Assembly: GCA_030825115.1 (NCBI GenBank)
Contig: JAPJQL010000011.1
Span: 1 to 64,000, forward strand
DNA length: 64,000 bases
Direction: 5' to 3'
From: Lachnospiraceae bacterium
GTDB lineage: Bacteria > Bacillota > Clostridia > Lachnospirales > Lachnospiraceae
The notes beneath the pieces were generated by a model. The model saw only the letters and a list, made by a program, of their open reading frames with translations, had not been told where the DNA came from and made no database searches. This document shows, one piece after another, positions 25,399 through 34,160 of this stretch. The first letter of the stretch is position 1. Each line of letters starts with the position of its first letter. The translations under genes and the position numbers were made by a program.

Positions 25399-26400
25399 TT
25401 GAATATTTACGACGTATCCGAAAAAGCCGGAGTCTCCATCGCAACCGTGTCCCGTGTCCTCAATGGCAACCCCAACGTGAGCGATAAGACAAGGGGGAAA
25501 GTCCTCTCCGTCATGGATGAGCTGGGCTATACCCCCAATGTATTTGCAAGAGGTTTAGGCCTTGGCACGATCCAGACGATCGGCATTATGTGTTCCGATT
25601 CCTCCGACCCGTATCTGGCCCACGCCATCTTCTATCTGGAACGGGAACTCAGAAACAACGGCTATGACTCCATCCTGTGCTGTACCGGCACATCCCTGGA
25701 GACAAAACGGCAGTATTTTGACCTGCTCCGCTCCAAAAAAGTGGACGCGATCATACTGGCCGGTTCCAAATTTGTGGAGATGAAGCCAAAGGACAACGCC
25801 TATATCATCGATGCATCCAAAGACCTTCCAATCATGCTGGTCAACGGCTATCTGGAAGGCGAGAACATCTACAGCACGGTCTGCGACGACCGCTCTGCCA
25901 CGCACACGGCGACAAGCCAGATGATCGCATCCGGCTGCCGCAGCATCCTGTATCTGTACACCAGCTACTCCTACAGCGGCACAAATAAAATGCAGGGATA
26001 CAAGGATGCGCTGAACGGACACGGTCTTCCCGTCCGCGAGGAATATATCCACCAGTGTCCCAAGGATGTGCTTGCCGCAAAGGCGCTGCTCTCCCGTCTG
26101 GACGAAGCCGGGCTTAAGTTTGACGCGGTCCTGACTTCCGATGATTCTCTCGCCGTGGGAGCCGTCAAATATGCCCATGCCGCAGGCCGCCATATCCCGG
26201 ATGACTTAAGCATCGTCGGATATAATAATTCCAGCCTCGCCGTCTGCACAGACCCGGAGCTGACCACCATCGACAGCAAGGTGGAAGCGCTGTGTACGAC
26301 TACCATCAATACCCTTATGGGCGTTTTCAACGGAGGCAACGTCCCAAGCAGGACGACGATCGCCGCCGATTTGATAAAAAGAGCTACAACCAAATTTTAA
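25399..26400 (+). CDS. LacI-family repressor of hexuronate genes
   Basis: The protein starts with TTG: LNIYDVSEKAGVSIATVSRV is the LacI helix-turn-helix plus hinge start, and GGGGTG precedes it. The longer frame from 25327 runs through the promoter and is not used. A periplasmic-binding-like effector domain fills about 60-333. Operators TGTAAGnnCTTACA in its own and in the uxaA promoter indicate auto-repression and control of uxaA; uxaC follows 23 bases downstream in the same operon. The inducer is probably a hexuronate intermediate. Confidence 0.9.
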   Translation: MNIYDVSEKAGVSIATVSRVLNGNPNVSDKTRGKVLSVMDELGYTPNVFARGLGLGTIQTIGIMCSDSSDPYLAHAIFYLERELRNNGYDSILCCTGTSLETKRQYFDLLRSKKVDAIILAGSKFVEMKPKDNAYIIDASKDLPIMLVNGYLEGENIYSTVCDDRSATHTATSQMIASGCRSILYLYTSYSYSGTNKMQGYKDALNGHGLPVREEYIHQCPKDVLAAKALLSRLDEAGLKFDAVLTSDDSLAVGAVKYAHAAGRHIPDDLSIVGYNNSSLAVCTDPELTTIDSKVEALCTTTINTLMGVFNGGNVPSRTTIAADLIKRATTKF

Positions 26401-26423
26401 TTATTTAAGGAGGATTCACAGAC

Positions 26424-27827
26424 ATGAAAGCATTTATGGACAAGGACTTCTTACTGTCAAGCGACACCGCCAAAGCATTATTCCACAACTATGCAGAGAC
26501 GACTCCGATCCTGGATTACCACTGCCATATCAACCCGAGGGAGATCGCCGAAGACCGCAAGTTTGACAATATCACCCAGGTATGGCTGGGCGGCGACCAC
26601 TACAAATGGCGTCAGATGCGCTCCAACGGCGTAGACGAAAAGTACATCACCGGCGACGCCACCGACAGGGAGAAATTCCAGAAATGGGCGGAGACCATGC
26701 CAAAACTGATCGGCAACCCGCTGTACCACTGGAGCCATCTGGAGCTGCAGAGATATTTCGGATATACCGGACACTTAAACGGCGATACCGCGGAAGAGGT
26801 ATGGAACCTGTGCAACAGGCAGTTACAGGAAAAATGGACTGTCCGCAGCCTGATCAAAGCATCCAACGTGACCCTGATCTGTACCACCGACGACCCGGTT
26901 GACAGCCTGGAATGGCACAAGATGATCGCGGCTGACGAGACATTTGACGTACAGGTCCTTCCAGCCTGGAGACCGGACAAGGCCATGAATGTGGAGAAGC
27001 CGGGATATGCAGATTATATCAGGAACTTATCGGAAGTCAGCGGCGTAAAGATAACGGATTTCGCCTCCCTGAAAGAAGCGTTGAAGATTCGGATGGCTTA
27101 TTTTGCCGAGTGTGGCTGCAGCGTATCCGACCACGCGCTGGAGTATGTGATGTATGTGCCTGCTGATGAGGCAGAAATCGATGCCGTTTTAGCAAAAGGG
27201 CTTGCAGGAGAAGCTGTATCCAAGGAAGAGGAGCTGAAATTCAAGACTGCGTTCATGCTTTTCGTTGCAAAAGAATACAACCGCCTGAACTGGGCAATGC
27301 AGCTTCACTATGGCTGCAAACGCGACAACAACGCATACATGTATGAGCAGCTTGGCGCAGATACCGGTTTTGACTGCATCAACAATTACGCTCCGTCCGC
27401 ACAGATGGCAGACTTTTTGAATGCGCTCAGCGCAACCAACGAGGTTCCGAGGACCATCATCTACTCTCTGAACCCGAACGATGACGCAGCGATCGGCACC
27501 ATCATCGGCTGCTTCCAGGATACCGCTGCGGCCGGCAAGATCCAGCAGGGTTCTGCATGGTGGTTCAACGACAACAAGGTAGGCATGATCAACCAGATGA
27601 CCAGCCTGGCAAACTTGGGCTGCCTGGGCAATTTCATCGGTATGCTGACCGACTCCAGAAGCTTCCTTTCCTATACCAGACACGAATATTTCAGACGCAT
27701 CCTGTGCGAGCTGGTCGGCGGCTGGGTAGACAACGGAGAGTATCCGGATGACCAGAAGGCTCTGGAAGAGATCGTCAAAGGGATCTCCTACTACAACGCT
27801 GTTAAGTACTTCGGATTCAACCTGTAA
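26424..27827 (+). CDS. uxaC: Uronate isomerase
   Basis: Interconverts glucuronate/fructuronate and galacturonate/tagaturonate, the first step of intracellular hexuronate use. An amidohydrolase-superfamily barrel of 467 residues with metal ligands in LDYHCHINP (His 33, His 35) and the conserved WWFND segment near the C-terminus. AGGAGG lies before the ATG. It sits downstream of its LacI regulator, and together with uxaA, kdgK and eda gives most of the route. The tagaturonate or fructuronate reductase is not in this window. Confidence 0.96.
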   Translation: MKAFMDKDFLLSSDTAKALFHNYAETTPILDYHCHINPREIAEDRKFDNITQVWLGGDHYKWRQMRSNGVDEKYITGDATDREKFQKWAETMPKLIGNPLYHWSHLELQRYFGYTGHLNGDTAEEVWNLCNRQLQEKWTVRSLIKASNVTLICTTDDPVDSLEWHKMIAADETFDVQVLPAWRPDKAMNVEKPGYADYIRNLSEVSGVKITDFASLKEALKIRMAYFAECGCSVSDHALEYVMYVPADEAEIDAVLAKGLAGEAVSKEEELKFKTAFMLFVAKEYNRLNWAMQLHYGCKRDNNAYMYEQLGADTGFDCINNYAPSAQMADFLNALSATNEVPRTIIYSLNPNDDAAIGTIIGCFQDTAAAGKIQQGSAWWFNDNKVGMINQMTSLANLGCLGNFIGMLTDSRSFLSYTRHEYFRRILCELVGGWVDNGEYPDDQKALEEIVKGISYYNAVKYFGFNL

Positions 27828-27847
27828 TTTCGATATGATATAAGAAT

Positions 27848-27895
27848 GAATCCCGCTCGCGGGATTCTCCGCCTGCGGCGGGTCGCTATGGCGAC
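27848..27895. repeat. Cluster of short GC-rich hairpins after uxaC
   Basis: Three perfect or near-perfect inverted repeats follow each other: GAATCCCG/CGGGATTC (27848-27867), CCGC/GCGG (around 27869-27880) and GTCGC/GCGAC (27882-27895). There is no T-run, so it is not a classical terminator. It could protect the 3' end of the mRNA or be a REP-like element. Confidence 0.45.
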
Positions 27896-27956
27896 ATCTC
27901 TCATTTCCGCCGCAGTGCGATTCTCTTGTCTGTTCTATGAAAGCCGGTCATAATCT

Positions 27957-28790
27957 CTATTTTTCAATATACTGCACCGCTACGCACCGCGGTCCTCCCT
28001 GGGTCACAAATGCCGGACTCAGCTCCAAAAGCTTCACTTCCACCGCCGGGAATGCCAGACCGATCAGCTTCTGGATCGCCAGTGCATCCGCCAGCGCATC
28101 CGCATGGGAGATATACATCAGATGGTCTGCGCCAAGGTTCTTCCCTTTCAGATGATTCACGATACTCTCAACCGCAGACGACATCGTCCGCTTTATGCCG
28201 AATTTGTCCAGCTTCATCCCGTCATCCGTCAATTTGATGATTGGCTTCAATTTCAAAAGCCCGCCTATGGCCGCCGCCACCGGCGTCAGCCTGCCGCCCC
28301 GTTTCAGGAAAGAAAAATCCTGCGGGATCAGAAAGCTCTCTGTCCTGCACGCCGCCTCCGACAGCCAGTTTAAAATCTCCTGTTTGCTGCTTCCGGCCTC
28401 TGCCATGCGCTGTGCCCGCTCCGCCATATACCGGTGCGGCCCGCACAAAGTCCTGCTGTTAAACACAGTGATATCCTCCCGGTTCTCTGCCATCTCCCTG
28501 GCGCTGCACGCACTCTGATAAGTTCCGGAAAGACCGTCCGCCATAGAGATGTTGATGATCTCCTCCCCGCGGTGCGCCTCATATACATCCAATACATCCC
28601 CGATCGGAGGTTGGGACGATGTCGGAATCTCTCCCGCCTCAACCCTCTGGTAAAATGCCTCCATATCCATCTGCAGGTCGCGTCCATGCCAGTCTCCGAT
28701 GCTGACACAGAGCGGCACGGATTCAAATCCAGCCTCCCTGGCTTCTTTTTCTGTATACAATGTCGATGAATCTGTGATAATCCTGACCAT
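27957..28790 (-). CDS. DegV-family fatty-acid-binding protein
   Basis: A two-domain DegV (FakB-like) protein of 277 residues, a family that binds a fatty acid and presents it to the FakA kinase. Signatures: IITDSSTLYTEKEA at the start, PTSSQPPIGDVLDVY near 56-70, ADGLSGTYQSA near 84-94, and the C-terminal GGPRCVAVQYIEK. GGAGG precedes the ATG. It stands alone on the minus strand, and no fakA is visible here. Confidence 0.92.
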   Translation of the reverse strand: MVRIITDSSTLYTEKEAREAGFESVPLCVSIGDWHGRDLQMDMEAFYQRVEAGEIPTSSQPPIGDVLDVYEAHRGEEIINISMADGLSGTYQSACSAREMAENREDITVFNSRTLCGPHRYMAERAQRMAEAGSSKQEILNWLSEAACRTESFLIPQDFSFLKRGGRLTPVAAAIGGLLKLKPIIKLTDDGMKLDKFGIKRTMSSAVESIVNHLKGKNLGADHLMYISHADALADALAIQKLIGLAFPAVEVKLLELSPAFVTQGGPRCVAVQYIEK

Positions 28791-28964
28791 CTATAGTCCT
28801 CCAAATTACAAAATATAGTTTTAAATACCACATCTTAAAGTCTATAATATCATGATAATCCAGTCAAGACATATTTCGACATTTTTTTCATATTTTCATG
28901 TATAAAAATTCCTGTTTTAGCAAATCTTAAGAGCGAGCTTGAAATGGAAAACGGTATTTACGGG

Positions 28965-29060
28965 TTGACAAACAGACAGAACCATGATAGATTAGGATAT
29001 CGAAGAGCAAAGGTATTTGCGGAGCATATTTATATGGTTCGCAGATGCCTTTTTTGTTTC
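28965..29060 (+). promoter_or_regulatory. yitT-type gene promoter and leader hairpin
   Basis: TTGACA (28965-28970), a 17-bp spacer and TAGATT (28988-28993) start a roughly 100-nt leader. Within it AAAGGTATTTGCGG (29009-29022) can pair, with two G-U pairs, to TCGCAGATGCCTTT (about 29039-29052), followed directly by a T-run. This has the shape of a terminator sitting upstream of the coding region, i.e. an attenuator. Confidence 0.6.
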
Positions 29061-29096
29061 GTAGAAAACTGTATATTATGGAAGGAGTTGTTGATT

Positions 29097-29942
29097 ATGA
29101 AAAGAAAGGAACTGTTTTTTGATATTCTGTGGGAAGTGATTGGCAGCATCCTGGTAGCCTTTGCCATGTACAACGTGGCTTTAAATGCCCGGTTTCCGAT
29201 GACTGGTTTTTCCGGCATCTCCCTGATCTTGTACCGGCTTTATCAGCTTCCGATCGGTCTGACCACGCTTGTCCTGAACATTCCTGTGGCGATATTGTGT
29301 TACCGGCTGATCGGGAAGGAATTTATGATGAAATCCCTGCGGTGTATCGTGATCTCCTCGTTGATGGTAGATTATTTTGCTCCGCTGTTCCCCGTTTATA
29401 ACGGAAACAGGATGCTTGCCGCAATCATGACAGGCACGCTCGGGGGCATTGGATATGCGGTGATCTATATGCGTAAATCCTCCACCGGCGGATCAGATTT
29501 TCTGATCATGGCGGCAAAGGCCATGAAGCCGCATATAAAGCTGGGGACGATCGCCTTTATCTCGGATATCGGAATCATCCTTGCCGGAGGCATCATCTTC
29601 CGGGATATGGACGGGATCATCTACGGGATGATCATCAACTTTTTATTCGCCGTCGTGGTAGACAAAGTCATGTGCGGCCTGAATTCAGGAAAGATCGGCC
29701 TGGTGGTGACAGAACACGGGGCGGAAATCTGCGATCTGATCGACCGCTGCTCCGGAAGAGGTTCCACCATCCTGGACGCACGGGGCGGGTACAAAAAACA
29801 TCAAAAGCAGGTCGTCATGGTGGCCTGCAACGACAAGGAGATGTACCAGATCCAAAAAGCGGTAAAACATTTTGACGAGAGCTCGTTTATGATTGTAATG
29901 AATTCCAACGAAGTACACGGAGAGGGGTTCCGTGTCGTCTGA
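29097..29942 (+). CDS. YitT-family membrane protein (DUF161 + DUF2179)
   Basis: Five or six transmembrane helices (about 1-190) are followed by a cytoplasmic DUF2179 domain (about 205-275). The family is widespread in Firmicutes; its transported substrate is unknown. Seen here: FPMTGFSGISLILYRL, STGGSDFLIMAAK, and DUF2179 GRGSTILDARGGYKKHQK. The frame is open from 28944, but ATG 29097 has AAGGAG upstream and the preceding part overlaps the promoter, so 281 residues is correct. It ends three bases before the convergent thioesterase gene. Confidence 0.92.
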   Translation: MKRKELFFDILWEVIGSILVAFAMYNVALNARFPMTGFSGISLILYRLYQLPIGLTTLVLNIPVAILCYRLIGKEFMMKSLRCIVISSLMVDYFAPLFPVYNGNRMLAAIMTGTLGGIGYAVIYMRKSSTGGSDFLIMAAKAMKPHIKLGTIAFISDIGIILAGGIIFRDMDGIIYGMIINFLFAVVVDKVMCGLNSGKIGLVVTEHGAEICDLIDRCSGRGSTILDARGGYKKHQKQVVMVACNDKEMYQIQKAVKHFDESSFMIVMNSNEVHGEGFRVV

Positions 29943-29945
29943 TGC

Positions 29946-30368
29946 CTATTCTGTTTTGCACTCCAGCGGTTTGTCCAGCATGAACATGGTAAAAACACCA
30001 AAAGCTGCAAGAGCCCCATCGGAGGAAAATATCTGGCAGTCGTAAACGCCAGTCCTGTTTCCTGCATGGAGGGCTTTGGCGGCTGCCTTTAAAGGTTTGC
30101 CGTCGACGGGAACGGGACGCATAAAGTTAAGCTTCCCTTCCAGGCTGACGCTTGAACGCCCATAACTCCGCGAAGCAGCCCCCACCACGGTATCGGCCAG
30201 GGATAAAAACACTCCTCCGTGGACCGTTCCGTGAATGTTGCGGTGGCGCTCGTCGGTGATGATCTCTGCTTCGGCATAGCCTTCCCGCAGCACGGTCACT
30301 TCGGCGCCTATTGTTTTTAAATAGCTGCTGTTTTCATTGAAATATTTCCGGTACTGTTCGTAATCCAT
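29946..30368 (-). CDS. PaaI-like hotdog-fold thioesterase
   Basis: A 140-residue hotdog thioesterase that hydrolyses acyl- or aryl-CoA. It has the PaaI pattern HGTVHGGVFLSLADTVVGAA, with HGG at 50-52 and the catalytic acidic residue in LADT. AGGAGGAAG precedes ATG 30368; the longer frame runs into the neighbour. It is 25 bases downstream of a lipoprotein gene and convergent with yitT. The actual acyl-CoA substrate is not predictable. Confidence 0.9.
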   Translation of the reverse strand: MDYEQYRKYFNENSSYLKTIGAEVTVLREGYAEAEIITDERHRNIHGTVHGGVFLSLADTVVGAASRSYGRSSVSLEGKLNFMRPVPVDGKPLKAAAKALHAGNRTGVYDCQIFSSDGALAAFGVFTMFMLDKPLECKTE

Positions 30369-30393
30369 CTGCTTCCTCCTTGTGGAACGTGTG

Positions 30394-31794
30394 CTATTCC
30401 ACCGGCGAAAATTCCAGCTCAAATGGCTGCTTCCAGTAAATCGCCGGAGAAATAAATTTCAGAGTCACCTCAGTATCTCCCTCATCATATAAAAAGACGC
30501 GAAATCCACTCAGACTCCCGTTCTCATCAAAATCATACCTCTGGTTTTCCCATGCATCCCGTTCTCCCCGCTTTCGCTGGCAGAGCAGGCCTCTCAATGC
30601 GGTCTCCCCCATATCGCTGACCGCATCCACATCGACATACACCGCAGGCTTCTCGATCATGTCGTTGGCATTCCCCCCGCTTTCCTGCTTTTGCGGTTCT
30701 TTCATCCTGCTGATCTTCAAGAGGCGTACCCTTCCATTCTGAAATGGGATTTCCTCTGCCAATTCCTTGTCGTCGTCCGGGATTGGCAAGGTAATCGGCT
30801 CAGATACTTCGCCGGACAGCAGCGTAAGTCCGGGAATGGTGAGGAAAAAAGGTCCATCCCGCTTATCGTCTGGCACCTCAAACAGACATCGGCGGCGGCT
30901 TCCGTCCCGGTTCACATCTCCGAGCTGATACACCCCCATCCTGTCGATCAGTGGATTGGCCTGATCTTGTATCCAGATGGGATATTCTTCTTCCCCATTT
31001 GATAACATTGGCAGTTCAATCTTATCCCTCCCCAGCGGCGGTATATAAACCACATTTGCTGTCTGGCCGCCGGTGCTGCTGCAGACATACAGCGATACGG
31101 CGATCCCGTTCTCCACATTCTCTCCCACGGATATGACAGAGAAATCTCCATGGGTGTCGACATCTCCCTGCTCTCCCTTGGCCAGTTCTTCCAATGTGCC
31201 GTATCCGGGTGCCCGTACCATAGATAACCGGACCGGGCTTTCCAGGTCAAGAACCCGGATCAGGTATTCGTCAGGGTATGTCTCAAAATCCAAAGCGAAC
31301 GGAGTCTCAAACCTGGCCTCCAAAAAATAGCGCATATATCCATATGTCTCATAGAAATCATAATACGCTACATATGAAGCATTCTGGTTCTGCTCTCCGT
31401 GAGGGCGGCAGCCTTCCTGCAAAAGCCCCGGTCCTGTAAGGACCATCGCATCGCCGGATTTCCATAATGCTTCCTGATATCTTAAACCCTCTGCTGATTC
31501 CTTCTCACCGTTCCCTGAAAGATCAGAGCGGTCATCCAGGACGACGCTTACGATCAGCTCCCGATCCTGCTGTACGGCAAATACTGAATGGACCGTCACA
31601 TCCCCCTGCGTCAGCTTCTGCTCCGTGCCGGGGTCCAGCATATAGATGGGATTGTCCGACATGATAATTCCATATTCTTTTACAAATTGATATGGATGTA
31701 CAAGATCCCCTTGTCTTGCGCTGTTTTGGCAGCCGCTTAAAATCACAGACAGCAATCCCGCAATCACCAAAACAGACATCGCGTTTTTCTTCAT
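30394..31794 (-). CDS. Lipoprotein of unknown function
   Basis: The signal sequence KKNAMSVLVIAGLLSVILSGC gives a lipidated Cys 22, placing the mature 445-residue protein outside the membrane. The body looks beta-rich and resembles no enzyme I recognise; it lacks repeats. The frame begins at a TTG upstream, but ATG 31794 has GAGGGGG eight bases before it. It is probably co-transcribed with the thioesterase downstream and a zinc-ribbon gene upstream. Confidence 0.8.
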   Translation of the reverse strand: MKKNAMSVLVIAGLLSVILSGCQNSARQGDLVHPYQFVKEYGIIMSDNPIYMLDPGTEQKLTQGDVTVHSVFAVQQDRELIVSVVLDDRSDLSGNGEKESAEGLRYQEALWKSGDAMVLTGPGLLQEGCRPHGEQNQNASYVAYYDFYETYGYMRYFLEARFETPFALDFETYPDEYLIRVLDLESPVRLSMVRAPGYGTLEELAKGEQGDVDTHGDFSVISVGENVENGIAVSLYVCSSTGGQTANVVYIPPLGRDKIELPMLSNGEEEYPIWIQDQANPLIDRMGVYQLGDVNRDGSRRRCLFEVPDDKRDGPFFLTIPGLTLLSGEVSEPITLPIPDDDKELAEEIPFQNGRVRLLKISRMKEPQKQESGGNANDMIEKPAVYVDVDAVSDMGETALRGLLCQRKRGERDAWENQRYDFDENGSLSGFRVFLYDEGDTEVTLKFISPAIYWKQPFELEFSPVE

Positions 31795-31852
31795 GGCAAG
31801 TCCCCCTCTGCACAATGGCTCTGACTGCTATGATCTGTTTACATCTGAATCT

Positions 31853-32128
31853 CTACACCTGCGCTCTCCACCGCTTCAGCGTCGGAAACCAGCCTTCCAT
31901 CATCTTTTTTGCCTCTTCCTGAGGTCCCATCGGATAGCCGTTTTCTTCATTGAACTTCAGGTTAAACGCTATCATTTCCTCCATCGTAACCGTGTCATCG
32001 GTAAACGCGCCGTTTTTGTAACAGTAGCAGCAATATTCTTTGCTGCGGCTTCCATCTGCTCTGCTTCCAAAGTCGTCCTCCTTCTCCATCGGCATTCCAC
32101 AGCTTTCACAAAAAATCCTCTTATCCAT
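31853..32128 (-). CDS. Small zinc-ribbon protein
   Basis: A 91-residue protein beginning MDKRIFCESCGMPMEKEDDFG, with CxxC at 7-10 and C-x2-C at 33-36 (CCYC) forming a four-cysteine zinc site. A helical tail MEEMIAFNLKFNEENGYPMG follows. This is the putative zinc-ribbon family often found next to YafY-type regulators. The long open frame upstream (to 32560) is antisense noise within the regulator gene. AAGGAG lies before ATG 32128. It is likely controlled by the WYL protein through the dyad at 32173-32187. Confidence 0.85.
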   Translation of the reverse strand: MDKRIFCESCGMPMEKEDDFGSRADGSRSKEYCCYCYKNGAFTDDTVTMEEMIAFNLKFNEENGYPMGPQEEAKKMMEGWFPTLKRWRAQV

Positions 32129-32172
32129 CCTTATATCTCTCCTTTTTTTATTTAAGGATACAGCATCATACC

Positions 32173-32187
32173 TGACACGGTTTGTCA
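32173..32187. promoter_or_regulatory. Candidate WYL-regulator operator (TGACA-N5-TGTCA)
   Basis: A perfect 5-bp inverted repeat with a 5-bp spacer overlaps the end of the WYL gene. It lies 3 bp upstream of a TATGAT -10 (32165-32170, minus strand) for the zinc-ribbon gene. Confidence 0.5.
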
Positions 32188-33090
32188 TATTTGATATTGC
32201 TTCAGGATTTTTTCTGTCTCCGCCCTCAATTCTTCCCGGACAGACTCCGGGCTGAGTACCGTTACGTTGGCTCCGAAGGATAATAAGAAGCCAAACACCC
32301 ATCTGCCTGCAACGAAAGCGGTCCTCACGTGAAAATCGCCATTCGGCAGCCGGGCAATCTCCTCCGGCGGAAAATAATCGAGCACCTGCCAGCCGGCCTC
32401 CTTTGCAAAATATAGCTCCAGATTGATCATTTCTTCCGGCTCCAACGTCATCTCCGCCTTCTTTTCCGGCGGCGGCTTCGGGATAAAACAGTCGCTTTCC
32501 ACCACCACATCCGCCATTCTTCCCAGCCGGAAAAGACGGTAATCTTTCTGTAACCTGCAATAACCGGACACATACCAGTTCCCGCCCTTAAAACAGAGGC
32601 GGTACGGCTCTATCGTCCGCACATTCTGAACCCCCGAGGAATTGTAGTATGAAAATGTCATAAGACGCCGCCCCAGGATTGCCTGCTTGCACAGGCCAAA
32701 ATACTCTTTTTCCGTCTTTTTGCTGCCCCAGCTCTCAAAATCCACTTCCAGCCATTCCATCGTCTTTTTCTGAAACAGGCCGGACAGCTGGGTAATGATG
32801 GCTTTGCTGTCTCCGGCTCCCACTGCGTCCAGACTTTGAAGCGCCGTCAGAATCTGCTCCTGCTCCTCATCGCTCAAAAGGGAACGCTCCAGCCTGAACT
32901 GCTCCATCAGATAAATCCCGCCGCCATTCCCCTGCCGGGTATACACCGGAATCCCCGCAGCCGACAGAGCATCCAAATCACGGTAGATCGTCCGGCTGGA
33001 TACTTCCATCCGCTCGGCCAGTTCCCCGGCCGTCATCTCCCCGCACTCCATCAGTAAGTATAAAATCTGAAATAATCTGCTGTTTTTCAT
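32185..33090 (-). CDS. YafY/WYL-domain helix-turn-helix regulator
   Basis: An N-terminal HTH_11, SRLFQILYLLMECGEMTAGELA then SSRTIYRDLDALSAAG (about 3-50), is followed by a WYL domain (about 130-205). The WYL domain has YNSSGVQNVRTIEPYRL and GNWYVSGYCRLQKDYRLFRL. A WCX-like C-terminal domain follows. WYL proteins bind ligands, often nucleic-acid derived, and regulate defence or stress genes. ATG 33090 with GGAG six bases upstream is preferred over ATG 33102. It lies only 42 bases downstream of the retron reverse transcriptase in the same direction, so it could be part of that system or simply regulate the zinc-ribbon gene. Confidence 0.88.
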   Translation of the reverse strand: MKNSRLFQILYLLMECGEMTAGELAERMEVSSRTIYRDLDALSAAGIPVYTRQGNGGGIYLMEQFRLERSLLSDEEQEQILTALQSLDAVGAGDSKAIITQLSGLFQKKTMEWLEVDFESWGSKKTEKEYFGLCKQAILGRRLMTFSYYNSSGVQNVRTIEPYRLCFKGGNWYVSGYCRLQKDYRLFRLGRMADVVVESDCFIPKPPPEKKAEMTLEPEEMINLELYFAKEAGWQVLDYFPPEEIARLPNGDFHVRTAFVAGRWVFGFLLSFGANVTVLSPESVREELRAETEKILKQYQI

Positions 33091-33132
33091 CTGCCACTCC
33101 ATCCGATCCCATATCGCCCTGTGAACGGTAAG

Positions 33133-34137
33133 TCAATCATCACGATACTCCGGCTTAATCTCCATCAGGCTTTGTTTCGCCTTCCAAAAGGCGGTGTCCC
33201 CGGGATTCACATGCAGGACATAGTTGACTCTTCCCAGCAGCGACAGCCAGTACCTCATAATGCCCGCTTCCCCATATGGCAGGTATCTGGTATCCGAAAC
33301 CGCCTCAAGATGGGAACGGAGCCCAAACCGCCCGCAGTAATAAAGTTCCTGCCTGAGCCGTCTCCGGTATTCTTTTGTCACCTGGGGTTTCTGGTTTACG
33401 ACAAGCCCGGTGACTTCCTGGCGCTGATGGCAGGTGGCTACTCTTGTCTTTTTTTCATTCAATTCAAATCCCATCGCCCTTAGAAATCCACCAGCCTTTC
33501 GTATGACCGCCCCGGCATCAAATTCCCCGGAAAAAGTCATATCGTCACAATACCGGCTGTAATGGATTCCCTTCTCTTCACACCAGTTTCCCATATACGT
33601 ATCAAAAGGCTTCATAACCAGATTCGAGATTGCGGCAGAAGTCGGCGCGCCCTGCGGCAGTATATCATGAAAAGAGCACAGATGAGTCAGCAATGTCCCT
33701 GCGGACGGTGGGAAATAAATAGTCGGGAATGCATGGCTGTATATATGCCAGAATAAAATATGTTCAAAAAAATCTTTGATATCCAGCTTCAATATCTGGG
33801 CGCTCCCCGTATGGAACCGGGCATTCACAACAATTCCGCCCCCGGCATGATAAGCCGTGGCGTAAGGAGATACGGGCATCTGGTCGAGAATATTGTGGAG
33901 GATATTCCGCTGGATCTTCATCAAAAGACGGTCAGGCACCCATAGACGGCGGATTGTTCCGTCTCTTTTTTCTATTTCCGCAGGATGGTAATGTTCCCAG
34001 ATATGATTGCTGACCGCATACAGGCAGGCAAGCTGCTTCTCCTCCGGCCAGTCCGTCTCGCCAAGCAGACCTAAAGACAGCAAAAATTCCCGGCTCTGTT
34101 TTTTGGTACAGTATTTCCATAATCCTGCGTTCTCCAT
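33133..34137 (-). CDS. Retron-type reverse transcriptase
   Basis: Copies part of its own non-coding RNA into the single-stranded DNA of an RNA-DNA hybrid (msDNA). The retron-specific NAxxH motif is NARFH (105-109). The palm motifs are LDIKDFF (118-124), LPQGAPTS with ISNL (160-173) and YCDD (196-199, usually YADD). The thumb carries VTGLVVN (242-248), the VTG signature of retron RTs. The length of 334 is typical of a stand-alone RT. The frame is open to 34350 but that part is the ncRNA; ATG 34137 has GGGAG upstream. Retrons are anti-phage toxin-antitoxin systems that need an effector. None of the known effector types is fused here; the WYL regulator is the only adjacent same-strand gene. Confidence 0.93.
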   Translation of the reverse strand: MENAGLWKYCTKKQSREFLLSLGLLGETDWPEEKQLACLYAVSNHIWEHYHPAEIEKRDGTIRRLWVPDRLLMKIQRNILHNILDQMPVSPYATAYHAGGGIVVNARFHTGSAQILKLDIKDFFEHILFWHIYSHAFPTIYFPPSAGTLLTHLCSFHDILPQGAPTSAAISNLVMKPFDTYMGNWCEEKGIHYSRYCDDMTFSGEFDAGAVIRKAGGFLRAMGFELNEKKTRVATCHQRQEVTGLVVNQKPQVTKEYRRRLRQELYYCGRFGLRSHLEAVSDTRYLPYGEAGIMRYWLSLLGRVNYVLHVNPGDTAFWKAKQSLMEIKPEYRDD

Positions 34138-34160
34138 ATACCTGCTCCCATAATTGATCT

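Noticed and set aside
31853..32560. Long minus-strand frame of 235 codons ending in the zinc-ribbon protein
   Set aside because: Only the last 91 codons look like protein and have a ribosome binding site; the upstream part overlaps the WYL gene in another frame.
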